From positions 1,302,001 through 1,366,000 of the forward strand of contig NZ_CP042301.2 of the NCBI RefSeq assembly GCF_007922615.2: a stretch of 64,000 nt of DNA, in the 5' to 3' direction. The position numbers and the translations under genes were made by a program. The notes under the pieces were generated by a model. It saw only the letters and a list, made by a program, of their open reading frames with translations, was not told where the DNA came from and ran no database searches. Positions 24,620 through 32,581 of the stretch are shown piece after piece (positions within the stretch are counted from its first letter, which is position 1; the number at the start of each line of letters is the position of its first letter). The DNA is from Nitratireductor mangrovi. GTDB lineage: Bacteria; Pseudomonadota; Alphaproteobacteria; Rhizobiales; Rhizobiaceae.

Positions 24620-25570
24620 ATGGATGCAGGCTTGCCGCGGGACGGAAACAAGGTCCAGGCGCCGTACGAGCTCCACTGGGTCAACATCGTCAGCATTTCC
24701 GTCTTTCATCTCGTCGCCCTGCTCGCCTTCGTTCCCTACTTCTTCGACTGGCGTTCGGTCATCATCTGCGTGGCCGGCACGGTCGTTTTCGGCACGCTTG
24801 GCATCCAGCTCTTCTATCACCGTTGCCTCACGCACAAGGGCTTCCAGTGCCCGAAATGGCTCGCGCGGTGTTTCGCCATCCTCGCGGTCTGCTCGTTCCA
24901 GGACACACCGGCGCATTGGGTGGCGGTGCATCGCAAACACCACGAACATGCCGATGACGAGCCAGACCCGCATTCGCCGATCCGCAGCTTTCTGTGGGCG
25001 CATATCGGCTGGCTGCTGGTCAAGACCCCGGAGACCTCGCGCTATGAAATTTATGCGCGTTACGCCAAGGACGTGCTGCGCGACCCGTTCTATCGCCGCC
25101 TCGAAAGCCGGAAATGGTATCTGGGCATCGTCGGGGGGCAGATGGTGGTCTTCCTGCTGGCGGGCATCTCGGTCGAACTGCTCGGCGGAGCCGCCTGGCC
25201 TGAGGCACTTCGCTTCGGCCTCAGCCTGCTGGTGTGGGGTGTGTTCGTACGCATCGTGCTCTACTGGCACAATTCCTGGGCGATCAACTCCATCACCCAT
25301 CTGTGGGGCTATCGCAACTACGAGACCGGCGAGCACAGCCGCAACAATGTGCTGTTCGGGCTGATCGCGCTTGGCGAGGGCTGGCACAACAACCATCACG
25401 CCGATCCGCGCTCGGCGCGCCATGGCCATCGCTGGTGGGAACTCGACGGCACCTACTGGATCATCCGGCTGCTCGGCGCGCTCGGGCTGGCATGGCGAAT
25501 CGCCGAGCCGAATGTCCGTCCGAACCCGACGATGACGCCGCGCCCACTGCGCGCAGCCGGCGAGAGCTGA
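24620..25570 (+). CDS. acyl-CoA / fatty acid desaturase
   Basis: 316 residues, membrane di-iron enzyme. Three histidine boxes are intact: HRCLTH (67-72), HRKHHEH (104-110) and HNNHHAD (256-262). Hydrophobic pairs at about 23-60 and 135-220. It most likely introduces a delta-9 double bond into acyl chains. Divergent from the acyltransferase-like gene with a 129-base gap. Confidence 0.9.
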   Translation: MDAGLPRDGNKVQAPYELHWVNIVSISVFHLVALLAFVPYFFDWRSVIICVAGTVVFGTLGIQLFYHRCLTHKGFQCPKWLARCFAILAVCSFQDTPAHWVAVHRKHHEHADDEPDPHSPIRSFLWAHIGWLLVKTPETSRYEIYARYAKDVLRDPFYRRLESRKWYLGIVGGQMVVFLLAGISVELLGGAAWPEALRFGLSLLVWGVFVRIVLYWHNSWAINSITHLWGYRNYETGEHSRNNVLFGLIALGEGWHNNHHADPRSARHGHRWWELDGTYWIIRLLGALGLAWRIAEPNVRPNPTMTPRPLRAAGES

Positions 25571-25674
25571 GGCGCGCGGGCGCGCACGACCGAATCTGCC
25601 CACCTGGATGATTGATCGGCGCGCCGCGACGGCTTAGGCCGTGAGATGGAACGCGCAGCTATTGGAGTGGTACG

Positions 25675-26511
25675 ATGATGATGGAGCATGTCGAAGCCAA
25701 TGGCGCGTCGATCCCCGCACTCGGGCTCGGAACCTGGACGCTGAAGGGCAGGCACTGCGCCGACCTCGTTGCGCATGCGCTGTCGCTCGGCTACCGCCAT
25801 CTCGATACCGCCGCCATGTACGACAACGAGGAAGCAGTGGGCGAGGGGCTGCGCGCCAGCGGGCTGAAGCGCGACGACGTCTTCGTGACGACCAAGGTCT
25901 GGTACACCGACATTGCGCCCGGCGACCTCGAACGCTCGGCCAGGGAGAGCCTTAGGCGGCTCGGGCTCGATCATGTCGACCTGCTTCTGATCCACTGGCC
26001 GAACCCGGCGATCCCGGTGGCCGACTCGATCGGCGCGCTCAACGCGGTGCGCGCGGCGGGGCTGACGCGCCATATCGGCGTGTCGAACTTCACCACCGGG
26101 CTGCTGGCCGAGGCCATTGCGGCGAGCGAGCATCCGCTGGTCGCCAATCAGGTCGAGTATCATCCCAGGCTCTCGCAGGCGAAGGTGCTGGCCGCCTGCC
26201 GGGCCGCGGGGATGGCGATGGTCTCCTACTGCCCGCTTTACCGCGGCGGGGCGCTGTTTGCCGAGCCGGCGATCGCCGAGGCGGCGCGCCGCACCGGACG
26301 CACGCCGGCGCAGATCGTGCTGCGCTGGCACGTCCAGCAGGACGGCGTGGTGGCAATCCCGCGCACCACGCGCAAGGAAAGGCTGGCCGAAAACGCAGCG
26401 ATCTTCGATTTTACGCTGACGGAGGACGAGATGGCGGCGATCTCGGCGCTGTCTTCGGCGCAAAGCCGCATCTGCGACTTCGCCTTCTCGCCCGAATGGG
26501 ACGCGGCGTGA
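25675..26511 (+). CDS. aldo/keto reductase
   Basis: 278 residues. NADPH-dependent carbonyl reductase of the 2,5-diketo-gluconate reductase type: LGLGTWTL, YRHLDTAAMYDNEEAVGEGL (catalytic Asp and Tyr), LLIHWPNP (catalytic His), GVSNF, and the cofactor loop AIPRTTRKERLAENAAIFDF. GGAG lies 7 bases before the ATG at 25675. The real substrate is unknown. Confidence 0.92.
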   Translation: MMMEHVEANGASIPALGLGTWTLKGRHCADLVAHALSLGYRHLDTAAMYDNEEAVGEGLRASGLKRDDVFVTTKVWYTDIAPGDLERSARESLRRLGLDHVDLLLIHWPNPAIPVADSIGALNAVRAAGLTRHIGVSNFTTGLLAEAIAASEHPLVANQVEYHPRLSQAKVLAACRAAGMAMVSYCPLYRGGALFAEPAIAEAARRTGRTPAQIVLRWHVQQDGVVAIPRTTRKERLAENAAIFDFTLTEDEMAAISALSSAQSRICDFAFSPEWDAA

Positions 26512-26632
26512 CCGCGCTGCCACGCAGGCGCAAAATCCTTGGCCAGCCAACGATTGGATGAGCGTCGCTTTAAGCCTTCATTAACCAAATCGGCCCGAAC
26601 ATTTCACCCGGGAGGTAACCGGGGAGAACGAC

Positions 26633-26968
26633 ATGTTCCTGGCTGGCAAATCCTCCGCGATCGCATCAATGCTGTTCCTTGCCGGTGCCGCCGGCGCCCT
26701 TGCCCACGACGCGCTGCCGACGGCGGCGCAGCCGCAGGGCTGGACCTATCCCTTCGCCTGCTGCTCGGGCTACGACTGCCGCATGGTGCCGACCAGGCAG
26801 GTGAGCGAGCGCCCGGAAGGTTATGTGATCGCCAGCACCGGCGAGATCGTCGGTTATGCCGACAAGCGGGTGCGCAATTCGCCCGACGGCGATTTCCACT
26901 GGTGCTCGGTGGCCGGCAAGAACGACGGCAAGACCATCTGCCTGTTCGTGCCGCCGCGGGCGTTCTGA
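26633..26968 (+). CDS. exported Cys-containing protein, unknown function
   Basis: 111 residues. Signal peptide about 1-24 ending ...GALAHDA. The mature part has YPFACCSGYDCRMV and DFHWCSVAGKNDGKTICLFVPP: five or six cysteines that could form disulfides. The CCSG-x-DC pattern recurs in short secreted proteins of Rhizobiales. GGGGAGAACGAC precedes the ATG. No operon partner. Confidence 0.75.
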   Translation: MFLAGKSSAIASMLFLAGAAGALAHDALPTAAQPQGWTYPFACCSGYDCRMVPTRQVSERPEGYVIASTGEIVGYADKRVRNSPDGDFHWCSVAGKNDGKTICLFVPPRAF

Positions 26969-27207
26969 GGCCGACGAGGCGGCAGGGCGGGGCCCGGCCG
27001 CTCACGCGCAGCTCACCCGTGCTTGAGGAGATGTGTGCCAGCCGCGGTCGCGCCGGCTCTTGAACGGCGGGCCGGCGATACACATCTCGAAGGGGCCGGC
27101 GGGAGAGGCCGGCAAGCCAGTCGGACGGCGCGCGCGAGCGATCGCCGGTCCGATGCGTCGACAGGGACGGGCGCCGGGCTTGCGAGCCCCTGAGATGGAG
27201 CCAGACC

Positions 27208-27345
27208 GTGTCCTGTTCGACCCTTGCCGCCCGCGACGAGCGGGTCGCCAATCGCGAAATCCCGGGCCGGGCCGTGCGCCCCGGCGAAGCCGCCGTCGGA
27301 GCCGTGCTGCTGGGCATTGTCGCCCTCATGATCGCGCTCATGTGA
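27208..27345 (+). CDS. small single-span membrane protein
   Basis: 45 residues from a GTG start with GGAG 7 bases upstream: a polar N-terminus (MSCSTLAARDERVANREIPG) followed by one hydrophobic helix VGAVLLGIVALMIALM at the end. Codon positions show the third-base G/C bias of the neighbours. The remaining bases of the gap 26969-27207 show nothing I can name. Function unknown. Confidence 0.5.
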   Translation: MSCSTLAARDERVANREIPGRAVRPGEAAVGAVLLGIVALMIALM

Positions 27346-27369
27346 GCAAGGCCGGAGGCCGGCCGGCGA

Positions 27370-28179
27370 TCAGCCTCCCACCCGCTGCATCAGCGCCATC
27401 GCGCCGAACGGCGCGCGGGTCTTTCCCTCGGTGATGAAATAGACGAACACGTCGCGCGGCTTCCTTTCGGCCGGCGCGCCGGGATCGGCATAGGCGAGAT
27501 CGTCGGGCGCGCCGCCTTCGGCCCAGAGCTTCGCGCGCTCGGCCCAGCGGTCGAGATCGTGCTCGTTGTAACAATTCTCGTTGTCGTCGGAGCCGGTCTG
27601 CAGCCGCGCATAGACGAAATCGCCGCTGAGATCGGCGATCGCCGGATATTTGGCGTGCTCGGCATAAACGATCGCGACACCGTGGCGGCGCGCCAGGGCG
27701 ACGAATTCCGGCACGGCGAAGCTGGCGTTGCGGACCTCGACCGCGTGCCGCAGCTTCAGGCCGTCGCGGCTTTCGGGCAAAAGCGCCAGGAACGCGCCGA
27801 AATCCTCGGTGTCGAACTTCTTGGTCGGCGCGAACTGCCACAGGATCGGCCCGAGCTTGTCGCCGAGCGCGGTGATGCCCTGGCCGACGAAACGCTCGAC
27901 CGACTCGCCAGCCTCGGCCAGCACGCGCCGGTTGGTGACGAAGCGGTTGCCCTTGAGCGCAAACACGAAACCGTCCGGCGATTCGCTCGCCCATTTCAGG
28001 AAGGTCGGCTCCTTGAAGCCGGAATAATAGGTGCCGTTGACCTCGATGGTCGGCACCTGGCGCGAGGCGTGCTCGAGCTGGCGTTTTTTTGCAAGCTTTT
28101 CCGGGTAGAAGCTGCCTTCCCAGGGCTCGAAGGTCCAGCCGCCCATGCCGGCGCGGATTTTTGATGTGCCTGAGGTCAT
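27370..28179 (-). CDS. DUF72 family protein
   Basis: 269 residues, TIM-barrel-like DUF72 (YecE) family. Motifs: RAGMGGWTFEPWEGSFYP near the start, VNGTYYSG, SPDGFVFALKGNRFVTN, LGPILWQFAP, AVEVRNASF and DVFVYFITEGKTRAPFGAMAL. Molecular function is not established for the family. GGGAACC lies just before the ATG. Confidence 0.88.
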   Translation of the reverse strand: MTSGTSKIRAGMGGWTFEPWEGSFYPEKLAKKRQLEHASRQVPTIEVNGTYYSGFKEPTFLKWASESPDGFVFALKGNRFVTNRRVLAEAGESVERFVGQGITALGDKLGPILWQFAPTKKFDTEDFGAFLALLPESRDGLKLRHAVEVRNASFAVPEFVALARRHGVAIVYAEHAKYPAIADLSGDFVYARLQTGSDDNENCYNEHDLDRWAERAKLWAEGGAPDDLAYADPGAPAERKPRDVFVYFITEGKTRAPFGAMALMQRVGG

Positions 28180-28451
28180 CGCGCGTGGTTCCCGTTCTCT
28201 TGTCTGTCCTCAAACGCCGGCGGGCGCATCCGCGCCCCTGGCTTTCCGCGCCACGAGGCGCGGCGGCCGGTCGGCCTTGCGGTCGCTGCGCGACCGGAGC
28301 GGGAGCGAGTAGCGGTGACGGCGTGCATCATCCCGTTCCTGAGGTTTTGCCGGCGGAAAATGCGGCTTCGGCCGGCGCTTGTCCATCCGGCGGCGGGCGA
28401 CTGCTGACAGGGCGCAGCCTGCCGATCCATGACGTCCTCCGGACCCGTTCA

Positions 28452-28477
28452 GGAACGGCGGGAGTCCAAGCTAGGTT
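28452..28477 (+). promoter_or_regulatory. second, weaker EcfG-like promoter match
   Basis: GGAAC at 28452-28456 and GGTT at 28474-28477 are separated by 17 bases. This is one mismatch from the consensus -10, so it may be chance. It lies 60 bases upstream of the better match. Confidence 0.25.
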
Positions 28478-28510
28478 CGGAGGGGCGGGAACAAATTGCC
28501 AGCGGGCGAG

Positions 28511-28535
28511 GGAACCGGCGCGGTGTCTGCCCGTT
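28511..28535 (+). promoter_or_regulatory. EcfG (general stress response) promoter of the PRC-barrel gene
   Basis: GGAAC (28511-28515), 16 bases, CGTT (28532-28535) is the exact GGAAC-N16-CGTT pattern recognised by the alphaproteobacterial stress sigma factor EcfG. It leaves a leader of about 30 bases before the PRC-barrel gene. The rest of the 390-base gap from 28180 shows no gene. Confidence 0.65.
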
Positions 28536-28571
28536 TTCGTCGCGGGCGCGACAACAACGAGGACCATGACC

Positions 28572-28949
28572 ATGCAGACACAGCAGAAAGCCGACCTACA
28601 TGAAAGCCACGACCTGATCGCCAGCGACAAGGTCGTGGGAACCAATGTGTACGATCCCAAGGGCGACCATATCGGCTCGGTGGAGCGCCTCATCCTTGAA
28701 AAGCGCGGCGGCCGCGTCGCCTACGCGGTGCTCAGCTTCGGCGGGTTCCTGGGGATCGGGCACGACCACTACCCGCTGCCGTGGGCCAAGCTCGACTACA
28801 ACGAGGAGCTGGACGGGTTCCAGGTCGACGTGACCAAGGAGCAGGTCGAAGGCGCGCCGAAATATGAGCGCGACCGCGACTACGACTGGAACCGGGACAA
28901 CGGCCGCGCGATCCACGATTATTACGGGATCGCGCCCTACTGGATGTAG
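28572..28949 (+). CDS. PRC-barrel domain protein
   Basis: 125 residues, soluble. The PRC-barrel core is visible as LIASDKVVGTNVYDPKGDHIGSVERLILEKRGGRVAYAVLSFGG (read in segments), ending with a charged DRDYDWNRDNGRAIHDYYGIAPYW tail. GAGG is 9 bases from the ATG at 28572 and only 3 from the ATG at 28566, which would add two residues. The EcfG promoter upstream fits the known stress induction of such proteins in rhizobia. Exact role unknown. Confidence 0.88.
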   Translation: MQTQQKADLHESHDLIASDKVVGTNVYDPKGDHIGSVERLILEKRGGRVAYAVLSFGGFLGIGHDHYPLPWAKLDYNEELDGFQVDVTKEQVEGAPKYERDRDYDWNRDNGRAIHDYYGIAPYWM

Positions 28950-28975
28950 GCTGCAACGCAGGCCCGGCCCGATAA

Positions 28976-29009
28976 CGCCCGGCGCACACGCGCCGGGCGT
29001 TTCGTTTTG
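28976..29009 (+). terminator. intrinsic terminator after the PRC-barrel gene
   Basis: CGCCCGGCGC, loop ACAC, GCGCCGGGCG, then TTTCGTTTTG: a perfect 10-bp G+C stem with a T-rich tail, 26 bases after the stop codon. Downstream to 29287 there is no gene; it holds a 60-base stretch similar to 28441-28500. Confidence 0.8.
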
Positions 29010-29287
29010 TGAGTGCGCCGTCAAGCGTGCTGGCCGGGACGCGCTTCGGCGCCTCGCGTGCTGTTCGATGGCAGCCGGCAAGTCCATCGCCGTCTGCGGG
29101 ACCCGTTCAAATCCGGCGGGATTTCAAGGGACGGTGGAGAGGCGGGGACAAGTCGAAAGGCCTCGCCCCGACCAACAACGCAATGTGATGGTCACAATTG
29201 CGCCCAGCACTTCGTGGTTGATGACATCCGGCTGCCGCAGGGTCAGCCTGGATCGTTTGTGAAAAAAGCTTGAGAAGGAACTTTCAT

Positions 29288-29722
29288 ATGAAGAAACGCG
29301 TACTTTCGCTTGCTGCCGGAGCTTTCGCTCTTGTCTCCCTCGGTGGCGCGGGACTTGCCCAGGACGGCAGCCAGCTCACCGCCGCGGAGGCCGCAAAGAC
29401 CCGGGCCATGCTCCAGGTCGCGACCGGCGTCATCACGCTCGGCCGGTCCAACAAGGACCCGATGATGCTGATCGTCGGCGCCAAGATCCTTTCCGGACTC
29501 GGCGCCGTGAGCAGCGAGGGCGAGGCAAGCAGTGCGCTCGACATCGCGACGGTCCTTGACGAGGCCAAGGGGCTGGCCGGCGACAACCAGTATCTGCTGG
29601 ACGAGATCGCCGCGGTTCCGGCCGAGACGGAACGCGGCGCGCGCTACTGCAACTGGTATCAGGACTGCGGCTACTCGATCGTCGACCCGTACGCGTGCCG
29701 GGAAGTGATGGTCTGCAACTAG
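29288..29722 (+). CDS. exported protein, unknown function
   Basis: 144 residues. Signal peptide about 1-24 (MKKRVLSLAAGAFALVSLGG, cut after GLAQ). The mature part is helical (LTAAEAAKTRAMLQVATGVITLGRSN, LDIATVLDEAKGLAGDNQYLLDEI) with a C-terminal Cys-rich end (YCNWYQDCGYSI, YACREVMVCN) that could form two disulfides. Not recognised. AAGGAAC lies before the ATG at 29288. Confidence 0.75.
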   Translation: MKKRVLSLAAGAFALVSLGGAGLAQDGSQLTAAEAAKTRAMLQVATGVITLGRSNKDPMMLIVGAKILSGLGAVSSEGEASSALDIATVLDEAKGLAGDNQYLLDEIAAVPAETERGARYCNWYQDCGYSIVDPYACREVMVCN

Positions 29723-29757
29723 GCCGGCCCGCGTCGCAAGATCCCGAATTTTCGGCT

Positions 29758-29800
29758 AAGGGCGCGCAGGCGGCAATTGGTCGTTCTGCGCGCCTTTGCT
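29758..29800 (+). terminator. intrinsic terminator
   Basis: GGCGCGCAG (29761-29769) pairs with CTGCGCGCC (29786-29794), flanked by AAG and followed by TTTGCT. It ends the exported-protein transcript and marks the last native sequence before the AT-richer operon. 29801-29973 holds nothing I recognise. Confidence 0.55.
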
Positions 29801-29973
29801 GTCCGTACCGGCGGGGCGGCTGAGAGCGCGGCCAGCACGCGCTGCGGCGCGGTGCGGTGACGCCCGATCGCAGGCTGTCAGGGCGGCGCCCTTCCGTTTG
29901 AGGGCGACGGGATTGTAGGGGAGGCTGGAGGGGTGGCGATAAGAGTTGGAGCCATTGTTAGCAGAACGTCATC

Positions 29974-30633
29974 CTAGAAGGCGAGATTCAGTTGTGCTGA
30001 TTGTTTGTTCGCTTCACGAGACCACACCCACGCATCAAATTCCCGCCGTGAGATGGAGAGTAGATCGGCTGCAAAGCAGAACGCGTTCTTTAGGAAGCTG
30101 TACTCGTCTCTGTCGACACCCGCCTTCGCCGCAAACGTCCTGATATGCCGATCTACGGCAATCGACTCGATTCCTACCAAGCAAGACATGTAATCGATCG
30201 TCTTCAGACCTACACCCTTCAATAGCAGAAGATCGGCGCAGAACGTATCAGTCTTGAGAACTCGCCGTATATCTTCAATCGTATCCACTTCTGACGCATG
30301 CAGGAAGTCGACCAGGCTCTCAAAACGCGCAACTTTGGTGGGGTGCTGCCAATCGAGCAGAGCCTCGGTTCGACCGTTCCGGATGACACAGATAAGAGCA
30401 CTGACGCGATCCGCTTGGGGAAACTCCTTTAGGATGCGGCCCACACGCGGCCAGACCACTGTACGGTAGCTAAGCCCCGCTTGGAGCACCGCATCCGCAA
30501 GTAGTGCTCCGGCGTGGTCATATGTTGAACGGCGCACGGAATATGTCGACGGGACACCCTGCGTGGACGCAAAGTCTGCCACTCGACGTGCGGCCCTCAG
30601 TAGTTCAACTCGGTCCATCTTAGCTCCGGTCAT
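29974..30633 (-). CDS. HhH-GPD (OGG-like) DNA glycosylase/lyase homologue
   Basis: 219 residues. A helix-hairpin-helix LLLLKGVGLKTIDYMSCL (about 135-152) is followed by the GPD Asp in SIAVDRHIRTFAAKAG. Lys144 (GLK) and Asp161 (VDRH) fall where bifunctional OGG1-type glycosylase/AP lyases keep their catalytic Lys and Asp (GTKVADC and VPVDVH in OGG1), so the protein looks catalytically competent. It should remove a base from DNA, or act on a nucleotide with the same fold. The first gene is elsewhere in the operon; this is the last one, overlapping the QueC-like stop as ATGA. OGG-like proteins are ancillary in some type IV CBASS operons. Confidence 0.75.
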   Translation of the reverse strand: MTGAKMDRVELLRAARRVADFASTQGVPSTYSVRRSTYDHAGALLADAVLQAGLSYRTVVWPRVGRILKEFPQADRVSALICVIRNGRTEALLDWQHPTKVARFESLVDFLHASEVDTIEDIRRVLKTDTFCADLLLLKGVGLKTIDYMSCLVGIESIAVDRHIRTFAAKAGVDRDEYSFLKNAFCFAADLLSISRREFDAWVWSREANKQSAQLNLAF

Positions 30634-31256
30634 CGCAGCAGGCCGGTTTGCCGAAGCGCTCCTAGGCGCTCAACGCAGTTTGGGCAAGCTCCACAAGGAA
30701 GATTGCTAGACGCTTGGCAGGAGAACGTCCTACCGATGGGGACGCCGAGCCGTATGGCCTCTTGAGTGACCTCTGTCTTCGATGAGTATCGATAGGGCGA
30801 CATAAACCGAACTGGTCCGATAGCGTCAGTCAGCCCGTCAAGTTTGTTCATAAACTCGGCAGTGCAGTCAATTTCCTTAGCATGGTTGCTATTAATGAAA
30901 CCTGTATAGACCTCGAATATACCTAAGGTCTGCGCCCTAGCGGCTGCTGCTGCATAGAACAGAAGTGTTCGGTAAGGGATGTACAAATCATCGTCACGTA
31001 CATCGTCCGTCCAGAGGTTGGCTTCAACGATCAATCTCGATTTTGAATCCCGAAAGAGATCGGAGAGATCAACACGCTCGGGGCGTCTCATACCCTTCGG
31101 CAACACTTCATTGACTCGGTCCCATTCGGTCTCGACGCAGTGTTGACCATAGTCAAAAAAAAGTGGGGTTACGTCCTTCCCCTCTGCGTGCAGCCCGAAT
31201 GCGACGGTCGTCGAGTCCAAGCCACCAGATGCAAGAAGCATCACGCCTTGAGTCAT
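30630..31256 (-). CDS. QueC-like 7-cyano-7-deazaguanine synthase homologue
   Basis: 208 residues, slightly shorter than housekeeping QueC. PP-loop SGGLDST (10-16), FFDYGQ (33-38), zinc site Cys180, Cys188, Cys191, Cys194 in SCQASSNLPCGACPNC. The QueC motif usually read as VPxRN is IPYRT here, and the substrate-region D-x-SGYPDC pattern is replaced by SNHAKEIDC, so the substrate has probably shifted. Family knowledge: QueC makes preQ0 from 7-carboxy-7-deazaguanine with ATP; QueC-like Cap9 and QatC work in defence systems. The gene lies far from queA/tgt (47875-50081) and in foreign-looking DNA, so it is unlikely to be the housekeeping queC. Confidence 0.85.
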   Translation of the reverse strand: MTQGVMLLASGGLDSTTVAFGLHAEGKDVTPLFFDYGQHCVETEWDRVNEVLPKGMRRPERVDLSDLFRDSKSRLIVEANLWTDDVRDDDLYIPYRTLLFYAAAAARAQTLGIFEVYTGFINSNHAKEIDCTAEFMNKLDGLTDAIGPVRFMSPYRYSSKTEVTQEAIRLGVPIGRTFSCQASSNLPCGACPNCVERLGALRQTGLLR

Positions 31257-32581
31257 GTTGAAGCGTCCCTATGGAGCTTCGATAGGGCGTCAAACATTCC
31301 ATTCAAACAAAGGTCGAGGTCGGGCGAATATGTGGAACTTCCTTTGACCACCATTGTGTTCCGGTTCTCATTACGAGGATCAAAGGTGACAACCGGCTTT
31401 CCCATCTCAATCGCAAGACCAATCTCAACCAGCGTTCCGGGATCGCGTTCAATCGGAATCGCGAAAACTGCTGCACATTCCCCTAGCAACCGCACGTCGC
31501 TGATGTAGTAGGCAGTGAGAGACGCAACTGGAGAGTCTCGATCAGCCTCGCCATTTTCCTTTACCGGCCTTCTGACACAGAAGTTGTGGTACTCCAACGC
31601 TTCAACAGCTGCGCGAATTTCAGCATGATCTGCATACGAGAAGTCTGGCGCCGCTAAATAAATTTGCAGACCCCGGCGCGCATGCCAAGGCAGTGTGACG
31701 CCGCCCAAACCGCGGACGACGTCGATAGGCAACCGTAGTTCTCGTTCAATGCCCCGTTTAAGATCATCCGGCCACGTAGTTTGTGAATAGATCGTTGCGG
31801 CTTGCATACCTCGCCAAGCAGCATCTCGGATGCTGCTGTCGAGTGTGCCAAACACGGCTGTGAAGACGTCCCCCACGCCCACCGAGTTTGTAGTGACGTC
31901 TAGTCTGGCTGGAACATATTCGATGTCGCCAGTACCGAGATCGAATAGCCTACTGCCGCCGCGGTTCTCTTTCAGCAGTAGGTGCCTCGCGCCGATGTCC
32001 TTCGCCAATTCCAGCATTGGGGCAACGTCGCTCGATGCAATGCTGGAGAACAATTCAGACGAAGTCGAGATTGCCACCGAGTCGATTCGACCGGAAAGCG
32101 AACGAAGGAATTCAGCGTCATCCACGTCGTAGGCGATATCGATTGTGACTAGAGCATCGGGGTCGAGCTGACGAACCACGTCGGCTAAATCATAGCGACC
32201 CGGGAAGATTACGACAGAATGAAATCGACCCAAATCCGCGTGCTCGCGATTTGGAACAACTTTTCTCTCGTCACGCAGGAGGTCTTCGTAGCCTTGATGT
32301 CCAACCTCTTTCACGTCGGCAATTGCGATGACGTTGGGCGCACCTGTTACCTCCCCTAGGAGGATAAAGTCTCTACAGCCGTGCTTAGTCAGATAATCCT
32401 GCGCTTGCTCGATCAGGTACGCTGGGCAAAATACCCCGACAGCGTAGTTCTGCCCAGAAGCCCACAGGCCCCGAGCAGCATGCACCACGCCGCCAAGTCT
32501 TACCTTTGCTTCCGTGCTGCGTGTCGGCATCGTGAAGTCGACCGTGACTTCACCAATCAGTATCGGAACTGAACCTGGCAT
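31253..32581 (-). CDS. fusion of PfkB-type kinase domain and nucleoside deoxyribosyltransferase domain
   Basis: 442 residues. Residues 1-290 look like a PfkB/ribokinase domain: ILIGEVTVDF at the start, LGGVVHAARGL, and the signature NSVGVGDVFTAVFG (232-245) with the expected catalytic Asp238. Residues 303-440 look like a nucleoside 2-deoxyribosyltransferase (DRHyd) domain: IYLAAPDF, then ERDPGTLVEIGLAIEMGKPVVTF with Glu386 in the place of the catalytic Glu. One half would phosphorylate a nucleoside or sugar, the other break or exchange an N-glycosidic bond. It starts immediately after the stop of the Gly-rich gene without a clear ribosome site, so it is probably coupled, and overlaps the QueC-like gene by ATGA. 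Confidence 0.7.
   Translation of the reverse strand: MPGSVPILIGEVTVDFTMPTRSTEAKVRLGGVVHAARGLWASGQNYAVGVFCPAYLIEQAQDYLTKHGCRDFILLGEVTGAPNVIAIADVKEVGHQGYEDLLRDERKVVPNREHADLGRFHSVVIFPGRYDLADVVRQLDPDALVTIDIAYDVDDAEFLRSLSGRIDSVAISTSSELFSSIASSDVAPMLELAKDIGARHLLLKENRGGSRLFDLGTGDIEYVPARLDVTTNSVGVGDVFTAVFGTLDSSIRDAAWRGMQAATIYSQTTWPDDLKRGIERELRLPIDVVRGLGGVTLPWHARRGLQIYLAAPDFSYADHAEIRAAVEALEYHNFCVRRPVKENGEADRDSPVASLTAYYISDVRLLGECAAVFAIPIERDPGTLVEIGLAIEMGKPVVTFDPRNENRNTMVVKGSSTYSPDLDLCLNGMFDALSKLHRDAST

Noticed and set aside
29097..29125. T-arm-like GTTCAAATCC suggesting a tRNA gene
   Set aside because: No acceptor stem, D-arm or anticodon arm can be built around it at the proper spacing.
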